From Pseudonocardia sp. HH130630-07 (lineage in GTDB: Bacteria > Actinomycetota > Actinomycetes > Mycobacteriales > Pseudonocardiaceae), in NCBI RefSeq assembly GCF_001698125.1, contig NZ_CP013854.1, positions 186,001 to 250,000 of the forward strand: DNA of 64,000 bases. The letters run 5' to 3'. Below the pieces are notes generated by a model. The model was given only the letters and a program-made list of their open reading frames with translations, ran no database searches and was not told the origin of the DNA. Every line of letters begins with the position of its first letter. Position 1 is the first letter of the stretch. The position numbers were made by a program, and so were the translations under genes. Below are positions 45,327 to 56,335 of this stretch, one piece after another.

Positions 45327-46300
45327 ATGGAGCACCGCCCCACCGACCTCACCGACGCCGACGTCCGCGCCGCGCTGTCGGCCCACCACGGCGTCCGGGC
45401 CGGTGAGCTGCACTACCGCCCGGTCGGTTTCGGCGACTACCACTGGGAGACGACCGGGGCCGACGGCCGCCGCTGGTTCGTGAAGGTCTCCGACCTCGCC
45501 GACAAGCCGCAGTGCGGGCCGACACCGGCGACGGCGCTCGCCGGTTACCGGGCCGCCGTGGGCACCGCGTCGGCGCTGCGCGCCGCGGGCCTGTCCTTCG
45601 TCGTCGCCGCGGAACCGGCGCTGGACGGCGAGCCGGTCTCCGATCTGGACGGCCGCTGGGCGCTGACCCTGTTCGCCCACGTCGACGGCGTCCACCACGA
45701 CTTCTTCACCGAGCTCGGCCGGTCCGACCGGGACGACGTGCTGGGGCTGCTCGCCCGGCTGCACGCCGCGTCCCCGCCGGCCGGTGTCCCGGTCCACGTG
45801 CCCGAGGTCCCGGACCGGGCGGTGATCGACGGGGCGCTCGCGCAGCAGGAGGTCTCGTGGAGCGGCGGGCCGTACTCCGAACCGGCACGCCAGGCCGTCG
45901 TCACGCACGCGGGTGCGATCCGGGCCCGGCTGGCCGAGGCCGACGCACTGGCCCACCGGCTGGCGCACTCGGGCCGGGCGACGGTGGTGACGCACGGCGA
46001 GCCGCACCCCGGCAACCTGCTCGGCACCCCCGAGGGTTTCCTGCTGATCGACTGGGACACGGTCGGTCTCGGTGTGCCGGAGCGGGACCTCGCCGTCGTC
46101 GGCGGGGACCTGTCGGCCTACACCGCGCTGACCGGCACCGAGCCGGACCCGTACGCCCTGGAGCTGTACCGGCTGCGCTGGCGGTTGGCCGATCTCGGGG
46201 AGTTCCTGCGCTGGTTCCGCGCCCCGCACGCCGACGACGCCGACGGCCGGACCGCCTGGGAGGGGTTGCTGCAGACGGTCGCCGACCTCGCGGCCGGGTC

Positions 46301-46316
<16 letters not shown>
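45327..46316 (+). CDS. Aminoglycoside-phosphotransferase-like small-molecule kinase
   Basis: A 329-residue APH-fold protein resembling spectinomycin phosphotransferase (APH(9)). The ATP loop is near FGDYHWETTGADGRRWFVKVSD (Lys about 53). The catalytic loop reads THGEPHPGNLL (about 225-235), where Glu replaces the usual Asp of HGD; this variant is frequent in bacterial APH-like proteins. The Mg-binding Asp follows in FLLIDWDTVG. The true substrate may be a sugar, choline or amino alcohol rather than a drug. The last 16 bp overlap the convergent UvrA-like gene. Confidence 0.85.
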
Positions 46317-48793
<2,477 letters not shown>

Positions 48794-49095
48794 CGACTCT
48801 CCGTGGTGAGGTGCGGGATGGTCGTCGCTTTCATCGTACGGCGTACCGAGAACGTTTCGCGTGCGCCTGTCCGGGCCACGTCGACCGCGGTCTCGGCCAC
48901 GGCGATCACGCTAGGGCGGCATCACCGGAGAGGGCTTCTCGATTCCTGACCGGTCGCGCGGGGCCCGCCGGCACCGGTCGTCGCCGCTGGTCACGGCGGC
49001 GATGGTGCCACAGGACGACCGGTCGTGGCCGCACGATCGGGTAGGACGTTCCGTGTCCTTCCGGCTACCGAACGTGGCCGGGAGAGGATGGCGGC
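48794..49095. promoter_or_regulatory. 302-bp divergent intergenic region with palindrome GTACG-G-CGTAC
   Basis: No gene is seen here. The palindrome at 48836-48846 lies 43 bp upstream of the UvrA-like start, in the least GC-rich part of the region, and suits a TetR-type repressor. GGGAGAGG near 49080 is the ribosome site of the YdcF-like gene on the other strand. Confidence 0.4.
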
Positions 49096-50133
49096 GTGTC
49101 CTTCCCCGCCCTGTCGGTCGCCGCCCTCGTCCTGCTGCTCGTCGTCGCGCCGCTCGTCCTGACCGTCGTCGGGATCGTGCTGGTCCTACGGCGGGTACGG
49201 CGCGAGCCGCGGCGGCTGAGCAACGCCTACTGGCTGCTCGGCGCGGCACTGCTGCTCGGGAACGTCGTCGCCGCTCCGGGGGTCGCCGGGGCCAACCCGG
49301 TCTTCGGGCTCATCGCGCTGGTCACCGTCACCTCACCGCTGCTCGCGCTGGTGTTCGCGGTGTTCCTGATCCTCAACGGCATCGTCATGCTGCGACGGGA
49401 GCGGGCCAGCCTGGGCAACTCGCTGTCCCTGCTCGCCGGGCTGCTGGTGGTCGTCCTGCTGGTGGCGGCGGTCCCGGTACTGGTCGCGGGCCCGATCTGG
49501 CTCAAGGCGCTGTGGCTGGTCTGCGCGCTCGGCGCCTACGTGCTCGCGTTCCAGTTCGTCGCCTTCCTCGGCTACGCCAAGCTCTACGCCCGGCTGGTCC
49601 GCGACCGCCCCGCCGGCTGGGTGGTGGTGCTCGGCTCCGGCCTGCACGGCAGCACGGTGCCGCCGCTGCTGGCGTCCCGGATCCGCACCGGGCTCGCCGA
49701 GTTCCGGCGCCGGGACGCCCGGATGCTCGTCCTGTCCGGCGGCAAGGGCAGCGACGAGCACCTCGCCGAGGGCGAGGCGATGCGCCGCTGGGCTCTGGAG
49801 CACGGTGCCGATCCCGCGACGGCACGTGCGGAGACGGCCTCGCGCAACACCGAGGAGAACCTGCGGTTCACCGACGCGCTGGTCCGGGCCGAGGGCGGGC
49901 CCGGCCCCGGGCTCATGGTCACCAGCAACTACCACGCCTTCCGGGCCGCGATGCTGGCGCGGCGGCTCGGGATCGACGCCCAGGCGGTCGGCGCACCGAC
50001 CGCCGGCTACTACTGGCCCAGCGCGGTGCTGCGCGAGTTCGTCGCGATCCTGCGCGAGCACCGGGTGGCGAACGCGGTCCTGCTGGCGGTCGTCGCGGTC
50101 CCGCTGCCCGCGGCGCTGGTGGCGTTCGCCTGA
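49096..50133 (+). CDS. YdcF family (DUF218) membrane protein
   Basis: A 345-residue protein. The first 160 residues form about five helices. The C-terminal DUF218/ElyC-like domain contains VVVLGSGLHGSTVPPLLASRI, MLVLSGGKGSDEHLAEGEAM, ASRNTEENLRFT and MVTSNYHAFRAAMLARRLGI, the usual family landmarks, and one last hydrophobic segment ends the protein. ElyC-like proteins affect envelope biogenesis in E. coli, but the biochemical activity is unknown. GTG at 49096 follows GGGAGAGG. Confidence 0.88.
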   Translation: MSFPALSVAALVLLLVVAPLVLTVVGIVLVLRRVRREPRRLSNAYWLLGAALLLGNVVAAPGVAGANPVFGLIALVTVTSPLLALVFAVFLILNGIVMLRRERASLGNSLSLLAGLLVVVLLVAAVPVLVAGPIWLKALWLVCALGAYVLAFQFVAFLGYAKLYARLVRDRPAGWVVVLGSGLHGSTVPPLLASRIRTGLAEFRRRDARMLVLSGGKGSDEHLAEGEAMRRWALEHGADPATARAETASRNTEENLRFTDALVRAEGGPGPGLMVTSNYHAFRAAMLARRLGIDAQAVGAPTAGYYWPSAVLREFVAILREHRVANAVLLAVVAVPLPAALVAFA

Positions 50134-50146
50134 GGACCGGAAGCGC

Positions 50147-50557
50147 TCAGTCGAGGACGGCGGTGGCCTCGACCTCCACGAGCACGTCCGGCTCGAAGAG
50201 GACCTCGACACCGATCAGGGACGCGGGCGGCATCGGCACCGGCAGGCCGATCTCCCCGGCGACCTGCTCGACCCCGGCCATGAACTCGGTGATCCGGTCC
50301 GGCGTCCACCCGGTGACGTAGAAGGTCAGCCGCAGCACGTCGTCGAACGTCGCGCCGGCGCCGGCCAGCCCGGTCGCGGTGTTCCGCAACGCGTGGGCGA
50401 CCTGCCCGGCGAGGTCACCGGGTGCCACCGGCGTCCCGTCGGCCCGGCGGGCGATCTGCCCGCTGACGTGGACGTGCCGGGTCCCGGTGCCGACGGCGAC
50501 GTGGTGGTACGGGGTCGGCTGCAGCAGCCCGTCGGGGGTGAGGCGGTGGACGGCCAT
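50147..50557 (-). CDS. RidA family protein
   Basis: A 136-residue protein of the RidA/YjgF/UK114 family, which hydrolyse reactive enamine/imine intermediates or act as small-molecule hydrolases. Visible parts are HVHVSGQIARRADG, VAHALRNTATGLAGAGATFDDVLRLTFYVT and PPASLIGVEVLFEPDVLVEVEATAV. The catalytic Arg of canonical RidA (usually in R-less or R-x-x-V contexts near residue 105) is not obvious, so it may belong to a non-enamine subgroup. It faces an HxlR regulator gene across 78 bp with a clear palindrome. Confidence 0.9.
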   Translation of the reverse strand: MAVHRLTPDGLLQPTPYHHVAVGTGTRHVHVSGQIARRADGTPVAPGDLAGQVAHALRNTATGLAGAGATFDDVLRLTFYVTGWTPDRITEFMAGVEQVAGEIGLPVPMPPASLIGVEVLFEPDVLVEVEATAVLD

Positions 50558-50580
50558 GGTGTCTCCTCGGCTGGATCGAA

Positions 50581-50601
50581 CAGGTATCTCACTGATACCT
50601 G
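50581..50601. promoter_or_regulatory. Palindromic operator in the RidA-HxlR divergent spacer
   Basis: CAGGTATC-TCACT-GATACCTG, perfect 8-bp arms. The inner GTATC-n5-GATAC looks like an HxlR dimer site. It is centred between the two start codons, so it probably controls both genes. Confidence 0.6.
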
Positions 50602-50635
50602 GTGGATCGAGGACACTTCAACGAGACTAGGTGTC

Positions 50636-51022
50636 GTGCCGGATACCGCTGCCGCGAGCCCGCTCGTGGTCACCCCGCCCCACCGCGAGCTGCTCGACCA
50701 GATCCTCGACAAGTGGTCGCTGGCCGTGCTCAACGAGCTGTGCGAACGCCCCTGCCGGTTCAACGAGCTGCGGCGGGCGATCCCGGTGGTGACCCAGAAG
50801 TCCCTGACCGCCACGCTGCGCAGGCTCGAACGCAACGGGATCGTCGAGCGCGTCCTGCTCAGCTCGCGGCCGGTCGCCGTCGAGTACCGGATCACCGCCC
50901 TGGGCAAGACGCTCCGGCACCCGGTCGAGGTGCTGCTCGCGTGGGCCGGCACGGCCATGCCGCGGATCGAACGGGCACGGGACCGGTTCGACGCCGCCGA
51001 GGCGGCCGAGCTCAGCCGGTGA
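50636..51022 (+). CDS. HxlR family transcriptional regulator
   Basis: A 128-residue winged-helix regulator: LLDQILDKWSLAVLNELCERPCRFNELRRAIPVVTQKSLTATLRRLERNGIVER is the HxlR domain. HxlR proteins often sense reactive aldehydes, quinones or redox stress; no conserved N-terminal Cys is seen before the helix-turn-helix, but one lies at RPCRF. GTG at 50636 is chosen because DNA upstream is operator-like. It diverges from the RidA-family gene, a pairing consistent with control of reactive metabolite clearance, and its end overlaps the convergent GyrI-like gene by 11 bp. Confidence 0.88.
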   Translation: MPDTAAASPLVVTPPHRELLDQILDKWSLAVLNELCERPCRFNELRRAIPVVTQKSLTATLRRLERNGIVERVLLSSRPVAVEYRITALGKTLRHPVEVLLAWAGTAMPRIERARDRFDAAEAAELSR

Positions 51023-51632
51023 CCGGCCGGACCGGCTGACGCAGCACGGTCCGCAGCTTCTCCGGCGCCGTCCGGCGCGGGTCGGACAGGTAGATCTCGT
51101 GGTGCCGGCCGTTCCACGTGTAGCCGTTGCCGGGCAGGTAGACGTCGTGCATCTCGGCGAGGACCGGCCCCTCGTCGTCGTAGGAGCCCAGGTGCAGCAC
51201 CTGGACGCTGAGCCCCTCGGCGTAGCGGGCGAACCGCAGCCCGTCGAGCGCGGCCACCCCCTTCTTCGCGGCGGCGGCCACGCCCTCCTCGACGATCGCG
51301 TCGGTGATCCACTCGGGCTGGCCGATCATCATCGTCCAGTCCCACCGCGCCTTGTCCCGCGTGGCGAACACCTCGGGATCGGCGGCGCTCCAGAGCCCCT
51401 CGAGCGGAGCGACCGTGTGCACCCGGTCCAGCTCGCGCCCGGCGACCGCACGCACGGCGTAGGACACCGCGTACAGCGTGGCGACGGCGTCGGCGTAGGC
51501 CTGCGTGGTGTTCGGGTCACCGTGCCCGTCGACCTGCAGGAACCGGAACTCCGGCACCTGCACGGTGCCCATCCGACCCGGCTTCGGGGCGTAGAGCTCC
51601 GGGTGGTCCTTCTTGACGTCGTACCCCGCCAT
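51012..51632 (-). CDS. GyrI-like small-molecule-binding domain protein
   Basis: A 206-residue stand-alone GyrI-like protein (MAGYDVKKDHPELYAPKPGRMGTVQVPEFRFLQVDGHGDPN). Internal landmarks are WDWTMMIGQPEWITDAIV and QVLHLGSYDDEGPVLAEMHDVYL. Such proteins bind hydrophobic compounds, and some hydrolyse cyclopropanoid genotoxins. ATG at 51632 has GAGGAG 9 nt upstream. Confidence 0.87.
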   Translation of the reverse strand: MAGYDVKKDHPELYAPKPGRMGTVQVPEFRFLQVDGHGDPNTTQAYADAVATLYAVSYAVRAVAGRELDRVHTVAPLEGLWSAADPEVFATRDKARWDWTMMIGQPEWITDAIVEEGVAAAAKKGVAALDGLRFARYAEGLSVQVLHLGSYDDEGPVLAEMHDVYLPGNGYTWNGRHHEIYLSDPRRTAPEKLRTVLRQPVRPVTG

Positions 51633-51714
51633 GGTTTCGGTCTCCTCGGTCGCGCGATGAGGGACGAACGGTACAGAAAGGACAGACCGTCGCTCAGTGG
51701 TTTTCCGCGGGCGC

Positions 51715-52104
51715 TCACAGCGCCACGAGTCCCGCCTCCGTCGGCCGGAACCCGCAGGAGCGGTAGAACGGCCGCAGGTCCTCGGCGAAGTCGACGTGCA
51801 GCCACGCGCAGCCCGCCGCGGCGGCACCCCGCACGGCGGCCCCCACCAGCTCCGAGCCGATCCCGGCGTGCCGTCGCGCGGGCCGCACCACCGGGTCGAG
51901 CAGGAACGCGTGCGTCCCGCCGTCCCAGGCGACGTTGACGAAGCCGACGAGCCCGCTCTCGTCCCGGGCGCAGACCCAGCCCAGGCTGTGCCGGTGCAGG
52001 CGTGCGACCCGGCCGGTCCCACCGGTCGCATGGCCGGCCTCGGTGAACAGCTCACCGAGGGACGTATCGTCGAGGGTGCCCCGCCACTCGTAGGTGATCG
52101 CCAT
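51715..52104 (-). CDS. GNAT family N-acetyltransferase
   Basis: A 129-residue single-domain acetyltransferase. The acetyl-CoA loop appears as DPVVRPARRHAGIGSELVGAAV (about 70-91, R-x-x-G-x-G variant), followed by the beta-bulge WLHVDFAEDLRPFYRSCGF. The substrate is unknown. ATG 52104 is the start. The adjacent gene diverges after 32 bp. Confidence 0.88.
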   Translation of the reverse strand: MAITYEWRGTLDDTSLGELFTEAGHATGGTGRVARLHRHSLGWVCARDESGLVGFVNVAWDGGTHAFLLDPVVRPARRHAGIGSELVGAAVRGAAAAGCAWLHVDFAEDLRPFYRSCGFRPTEAGLVAL

Positions 52105-52136
52105 GGCGCGAGGGTAGGGCCGGTTAGGGTCCGCCG

Positions 52137-52715
52137 GTGCTCGCTCACGACAGCCCCCTGCCGCGGCGGCCGTACCGGATCACGGTCGCCGGGGTCTCCG
52201 GATCGGGGAAGACGACCACGGCGCGGGCGATCGCCAGGATCACCGGTGTCCCGCACACCGAGCTCGACGCCCTGCACCACGGACCGGGCTGGCGGCGCCG
52301 GGCGGAGTTCCTCGACGACGTCCGGGACCTGGTGGCCCGGGCGTCGTGGGTCACCGAGTGGCAGTACTCCACCGCCCGGCCCCTCATCACCCGGCGGGCG
52401 GACCTGCTGGTGTGGCTCGACCCGCCGTTCTGGACGACGACGTTCCCGCGCGTCGTGCGCCGCACCGTGCGCCGCCGGGTCCGCCGGGAGGTCCTCTGGA
52501 ACGGCAACATCGAGCCGCCGCTGTGGCAGGTCCTCACCGATCGGGAGCACATCGTGCGCTGGGCGGTGTCGACGCGCCGTTCACCGGCGGAGCACGTCAC
52601 CCGGGCGCGGTCGGAGGATCCGGACCTCCCCGTCGTGCGCCTGCGGTCGGGTCCCGAGGTCCGGGACTGGCTGGCCGGTCCGCTCCGGCGCGCGGTCGGC
52701 GCGGAACCCGGCTGA
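52137..52715 (+). CDS. P-loop kinase of the adenylate-kinase/FlaR-like type
   Basis: A 192-residue protein with Walker A GVSGSGKTT at about 19-27 and an Arg-rich central region (RVVRRTVRRRVRREVLWNGNIEPP). The organisation (P-loop, then HTELDALHHGPGW, WVTEWQYSTARPL, LLVWLDPP) matches small kinases annotated as FlaR or topology-modulation proteins. The phosphate acceptor is unknown. GTG at 52137 lies 6 nt after TAGGGT, suggesting a leaderless message. Confidence 0.82.
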   Translation: MLAHDSPLPRRPYRITVAGVSGSGKTTTARAIARITGVPHTELDALHHGPGWRRRAEFLDDVRDLVARASWVTEWQYSTARPLITRRADLLVWLDPPFWTTTFPRVVRRTVRRRVRREVLWNGNIEPPLWQVLTDREHIVRWAVSTRRSPAEHVTRARSEDPDLPVVRLRSGPEVRDWLAGPLRRAVGAEPG

Positions 52716-52721
52716 GCGGGT

Positions 52722-53330
52722 TCAGGCCGGACGCAGGACCGGGTGCCGGGACACCAGCCGGTCCCACACCCGGTCGAGGACGGTGTCGGCCGACAGGCCA
52801 CTCGTGTCCAGCAGGAGATCCGGCGCGGTGAACGCGCCCGCCCGTGCGGCGTTCCCGAGCGCCAGGCCAGCCGGGTGGTCGTGCCGCGCCTGCCGGTCCG
52901 CCAGCGTCTCCCCCGACGCCCGCAGCTCGACCACACTGGACTCCACCCCGCACCCGGCCGCCCCCGAGAGGGCCCGGCGGAACTCCGCGTCCAGCGACGG
53001 TTCGTACGCCTGCCCGTCGACGACGACGTGGTGCCCGGCGCGCAGCATCCCGAGCACACCGGCGTGGTGCGCCCGGAGCATCGCCATGGCGTCGGGACCG
53101 TTCACGATGCGCCGGGCGCCGGGCCCGTGCGCCGGGTCCGGCAGGTAGCGGAACCCCCGCTCCCCGTGCCGGGCATCCGGCTCCCCGCCCGCCCAGCCGG
53201 CCGGGACCATCCGGTACAGCTCGTCCACCCCGAACCGCAGGAGCGGGACCGCCGACCGGCCCTGCAGGCCCGACACGAGCGTCGACTTCCCCACCGACGA
53301 CGGCCCGTTGACGACGATCGCGATCCCCAT
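52722..53330 (-). CDS. Chloramphenicol-phosphotransferase-like P-loop protein
   Basis: A 202-residue protein. Walker A reads NGPSSVGKSTL (8-18), followed by RFGVDELYRMVP, the CPT-type continuation, and VVVDGQAYEPSLDAEF. CPT proteins phosphorylate chloramphenicol in Streptomyces venezuelae, but most homologues have unknown substrates. ATG at 53330. It converges on the FlaR-like kinase with 6 bp between stops and diverges from the methionine aminopeptidase gene over 72 bp. Confidence 0.83.
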   Translation of the reverse strand: MGIAIVVNGPSSVGKSTLVSGLQGRSAVPLLRFGVDELYRMVPAGWAGGEPDARHGERGFRYLPDPAHGPGARRIVNGPDAMAMLRAHHAGVLGMLRAGHHVVVDGQAYEPSLDAEFRRALSGAAGCGVESSVVELRASGETLADRQARHDHPAGLALGNAARAGAFTAPDLLLDTSGLSADTVLDRVWDRLVSRHPVLRPA

Positions 53331-53369
53331 CCGCTCCCCCGCCCGTCGATCGACCGTGATACTAATACC

Positions 53370-53383
53370 GGGATAGTTATCCC
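53370..53383. promoter_or_regulatory. Palindrome upstream of the methionine aminopeptidase gene
   Basis: GGGATA-GT-TATCCC, perfect 6-bp arms, within the 72-bp divergent spacer and 20 bp before the aminopeptidase start. The surrounding bases are AT-rich and include -10-like sequences, so it is a likely operator or core promoter. Confidence 0.4.
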
Positions 53384-53402
53384 AATCCGAGGAGCGTCAC
53401 CG

Positions 53403-54206
53403 GTGATCGAACTGAAGACCCCGGCCGAGATCGAGCTGATGCGCGCGGCCGGTGCGGTCACCGCCGCCGCGCTGGCCGCCGTCCGGGAGGCCGCGGTGGC
53501 CGGCGTCCGCCTGAAGGACCTGGACACGGTCGCCGCCGACGTCATCGCCGCCGCCGGCGCCGAGGCGTTGTTCCTCGGCTACCGGCCGGGCCCGGCGTCG
53601 ACACCCTTCCCTGCGGTGGCCTGCATCAGCGTCAACGACGCCATCGTGCACGGCATCCCGGGCGACCACGTACTCGCCGCGGGCGACCTGCTCTCGGTCG
53701 ACACCGGGGCCCGCCTGCACGGGTGGAGCAGCGACGCGGCCGTCTCCTTCGTCGTCGGCGAGCACCCGGAACCCGGGGTGACCCGCCGTGACGAGGACCT
53801 GATCGCCACCACCCGGGCCGCGCTCGACGCCGGCATCGCCGCCGCCGTGCCCGGCGCCCGCCTCGGCGACATCGGGCACGCGATCGGCCGGGTCGCCCGC
53901 GGCGCCGGGTACGGACTCATGGAGAACCACGGCGGGCACGGCATCGGGCGCGAGATGCACGAGGCGCCGCACGTCGCCAACGAGGGGCGCCCCGGCCGCG
54001 GCCTCCGGTTGCGCCCGGGCCTGGTCCTCGCGCTGGAGCCGATGCTCATCGCCGGTGGCACCGACGCCTACGTCGAGGACCCCGACGGCTGGACGCTGCG
54101 GACCGTCGACTGGACCCGCGCCGCCCACATCGAGCACACCGTCGCCGTCACCGCCGACGGCCCGGAGATCCTCACACTGCCCGCCCGCGTCCGGGCGGCG
54201 CACTGA
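53403..54206 (+). CDS. map: Type I methionine aminopeptidase
   Basis: A 267-residue metalloprotease that removes N-terminal Met. It begins MIELKTPAEIELMRAAGAV. Metal ligands can be seen: Asp in LLSVDTGARL and SSDAAVSF, His in GHGIGREMHEAPHV, Glu in ALEPMLIAGG and the final Glu in HIEHTVAVT. HGI in IVHGIPGDHVL is the substrate His. No N-terminal zinc-finger extension is present. GTG at 53403 follows GAGGAG by about 9 nt. It is probably an additional copy rather than the secY-linked one, as actinobacteria commonly have two or more. Confidence 0.92.
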   Translation: MIELKTPAEIELMRAAGAVTAAALAAVREAAVAGVRLKDLDTVAADVIAAAGAEALFLGYRPGPASTPFPAVACISVNDAIVHGIPGDHVLAAGDLLSVDTGARLHGWSSDAAVSFVVGEHPEPGVTRRDEDLIATTRAALDAGIAAAVPGARLGDIGHAIGRVARGAGYGLMENHGGHGIGREMHEAPHVANEGRPGRGLRLRPGLVLALEPMLIAGGTDAYVEDPDGWTLRTVDWTRAAHIEHTVAVTADGPEILTLPARVRAAH

Positions 54207-54280
54207 CGACTCCCCCGGCATCGGTGCACGGGATCGCCGACGCCGAACCCAGCCGGCCCGAGTAATGCTCACAAGGCTTT

Positions 54281-55314
54281 TTAACCAATTACCTCCGCCC
54301 GGTCGTCGTCCAGCATCCGCTCGGTGATCTCCCACAGGCGACGGGCCGATCCGGGGTCCACCGCGTGCGGGGCGACGTCCGCCGACGCCATCGGGTCGGC
54401 GAGGGCGTCCGGGTCGATCGGGGCGACGTCGTTGTCGGCCAGGTAGAGCCCGCCGCGGCCGTCGAGCAGCGGGCTGGTGGCCGCGAACACCGTGGTCGAG
54501 GCGCCCTGCTGGATCGTCTTCGTGCCGTTCGCGGGGTCGACGACGGCCGCGCCCCCGTCGTCGAACAGTCCCGCGGAACGCCACGCACGGACCGTCCCGT
54601 CGTCGCCGGCGAGCGGTTCGCCCGGAGCACGCAACGGGCCGAGGCCGGTGACCGCGATGACGCCCGGGTGCACCGCGAAGGCCCGGATCCCGCGGCCGGC
54701 GTAGCGCCGGTCCAGCTCCACGGTGAACAGGATGTTCGCGGTCTTGGACTGGCCGTAGCCGACGAGGCCCAGATCGTCGTAGCCACCCCGTGCGAAGTCC
54801 GGGTCCTCCCACCGGATGTCGGACAGCCGGTGCCCGCCGGAGGTCAGGGTGACCACCCGGGCTCCCCCGCGGCGAGGAGCGCGGGCAGGAGCGCACGGGT
54901 GAGCCGGGCGTGCCCGAGATGGTTGACGGCGAGGTGCGACTCGTGGCCGCGCGCGTCGTGGACCAGCGGGCCGCCCATCACGCCGGCGTTGTTGACCAGT
55001 ACGTGCAGCGGCCGTCCCGACGCCAGGTAGCGCCCGGCGAAGGCCTCGACCGACGCGGGATCGGCCAGGTCCAGCCGGTCGATCCCGACGCCGTCGACAC
55101 CCGCCAGCAGTTCCTCCGCCCGCTCGGGGCTGCGCGCTCCCACGGTGACCGAGGCGCCCGCACCGGCGAGTGCCCTGGTCGTCTCCCCGCCGAGGCCGGT
55201 GTGCCCGCCCGTCACGACGACGTGGCGTCCCGTCAGGTCGACGCCGGCCAGTACCTCATCCGCGGTCGACGCCGCGGTGAAGCCGGAGCCCATCGGATGC
55301 TGTTCGTTCGTCAT
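54281..55314 (-). pseudogene. Short-chain dehydrogenase/reductase, apparent -1 frameshift
   Basis: The N-terminal half (LTGRHVVVTGGHTGLGGETTRALAGAGASV; HVLVNNAGVM) is in one frame from ATG 55314 and ends prematurely after LLAAGEPGWSP. The C-terminal half (VVTLTSGGHRLSDIRWEDPDF, then YGQSKTANILFTVELDRR with catalytic Tyr and Lys) is in another. One extra base in the CCCCC run at 54864-54868 restores a 344-residue enzyme reading LLAAGGARVVTLTS. It is related to retinol-dehydrogenase/WW-domain-oxidoreductase-like SDRs. It faces an AraC regulator over 73 bp. It may be a genuine mutation or a homopolymer error. Confidence 0.8.
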
Positions 55315-55387
55315 GCGTCCATCGTCGGGCCGCTGCACCGAACGCGGAATCATTGCCGGTCCGGTATCCGTGCGCGAGAGTACGGAG

Positions 55388-56335
55388 GTGCCCGACGACC
55401 AGCTCTCCCAGGCTCTCGACCTGGTCGAGGTCCGCGGCGTGCTCTCCGACGGTTTCGCCCTGCGCGGCCGCTGGGAGATGCGCGAACCGCTGCAGGAGTC
55501 GACGAAGCTCATCGCCTCGGTCACCGGCCGGGTCGAGCTGACCACCGACGGCCTCGGCCCGCCGCTGCACCTCGGCCCCGGTGACGTCGCCGTCCTCAAC
55601 GAACGTTCCTGGTTACGGCTGCGCGGCGGTACCGGCACGGGTCCGCGCGTCACGATCACCGACGGGCTCGGCTCCCGCTTCCTGCTGTCGGCGGGTGCCG
55701 AACGGGCCGGCGCCGGGAACGTGCTGATCGGCGGCCGTATCGATCTCGACGACGCCGGGCGGGCCCTGCTCCTCCCGGCGCTGCCGCCGGCCGGGGTGGT
55801 GCGGGCGTCGGCCCCCACCGCGGCGACGCTGCGCCACGAGCTGGACCGGGTGGTCGACGAGCTGACGGCCGGGCGGATGGGTTCGGCGTTCGCGATCCGG
55901 CAGCGCGGGCACCTGCTGGCGCTGGAGGTCCTGCGTACCTACGCCGAGCAGGCCCGGCTGCCGTCCGGCTGGCTGCGGCTGCTGACCGACCCGGGTCTGC
56001 GGCCCGCCGTGTCCCGGATGCACGCCGAACCGGGCCGCGCATGGGGGCTCGACGAGCTGGCCGCCGCGGCCGCGATGTCCCGGACGACGTTCGCCGACCG
56101 GTTCCGCGCCGCCGCCGGGATGCCGCCGCTGGCCTACCTGGCCCGCTGGCGGATGCTGCTGGCCCGGCGGGCGCTGCGCGACCGGGACACCGGGATCCGC
56201 GCCCTCGCCTCGACGCTCGGCTACGCGTCGGAGAGCGCGTTCAGCACGGCGTTCAAACGCGTCGTCGGTGAGGCTCCCGCGCACTACCGCGACCGGGTCC
56301 GCGCGGCACCGGCTCACCCGGATCCGCGGAGCTGA
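55388..56335 (+). CDS. AraC family transcriptional regulator with cupin domain
   Basis: A 315-residue regulator. An AraC-binding-like cupin_6 domain occupies about 10-180 (LVEVRGVLSDGFALRGRWEM; LHLGPGDVAVLNERSWLRL). Two helix-turn-helices follow: WGLDELAAAAAMSRTTFADRFRAAAGMPPLAYLARWRM and TGIRALASTLGYASESAFSTAFKRVVGEAPAHYR. GTG at 55388 is chosen; GTG 55370 is an alternative. It is divergent from the SDR gene, a very common AraC-SDR pairing, so SDR control is likely. Its last 22 bp overlap the convergent HIT gene. Confidence 0.9.
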   Translation: MPDDQLSQALDLVEVRGVLSDGFALRGRWEMREPLQESTKLIASVTGRVELTTDGLGPPLHLGPGDVAVLNERSWLRLRGGTGTGPRVTITDGLGSRFLLSAGAERAGAGNVLIGGRIDLDDAGRALLLPALPPAGVVRASAPTAATLRHELDRVVDELTAGRMGSAFAIRQRGHLLALEVLRTYAEQARLPSGWLRLLTDPGLRPAVSRMHAEPGRAWGLDELAAAAAMSRTTFADRFRAAAGMPPLAYLARWRMLLARRALRDRDTGIRALASTLGYASESAFSTAFKRVVGEAPAHYRDRVRAAPAHPDPRS

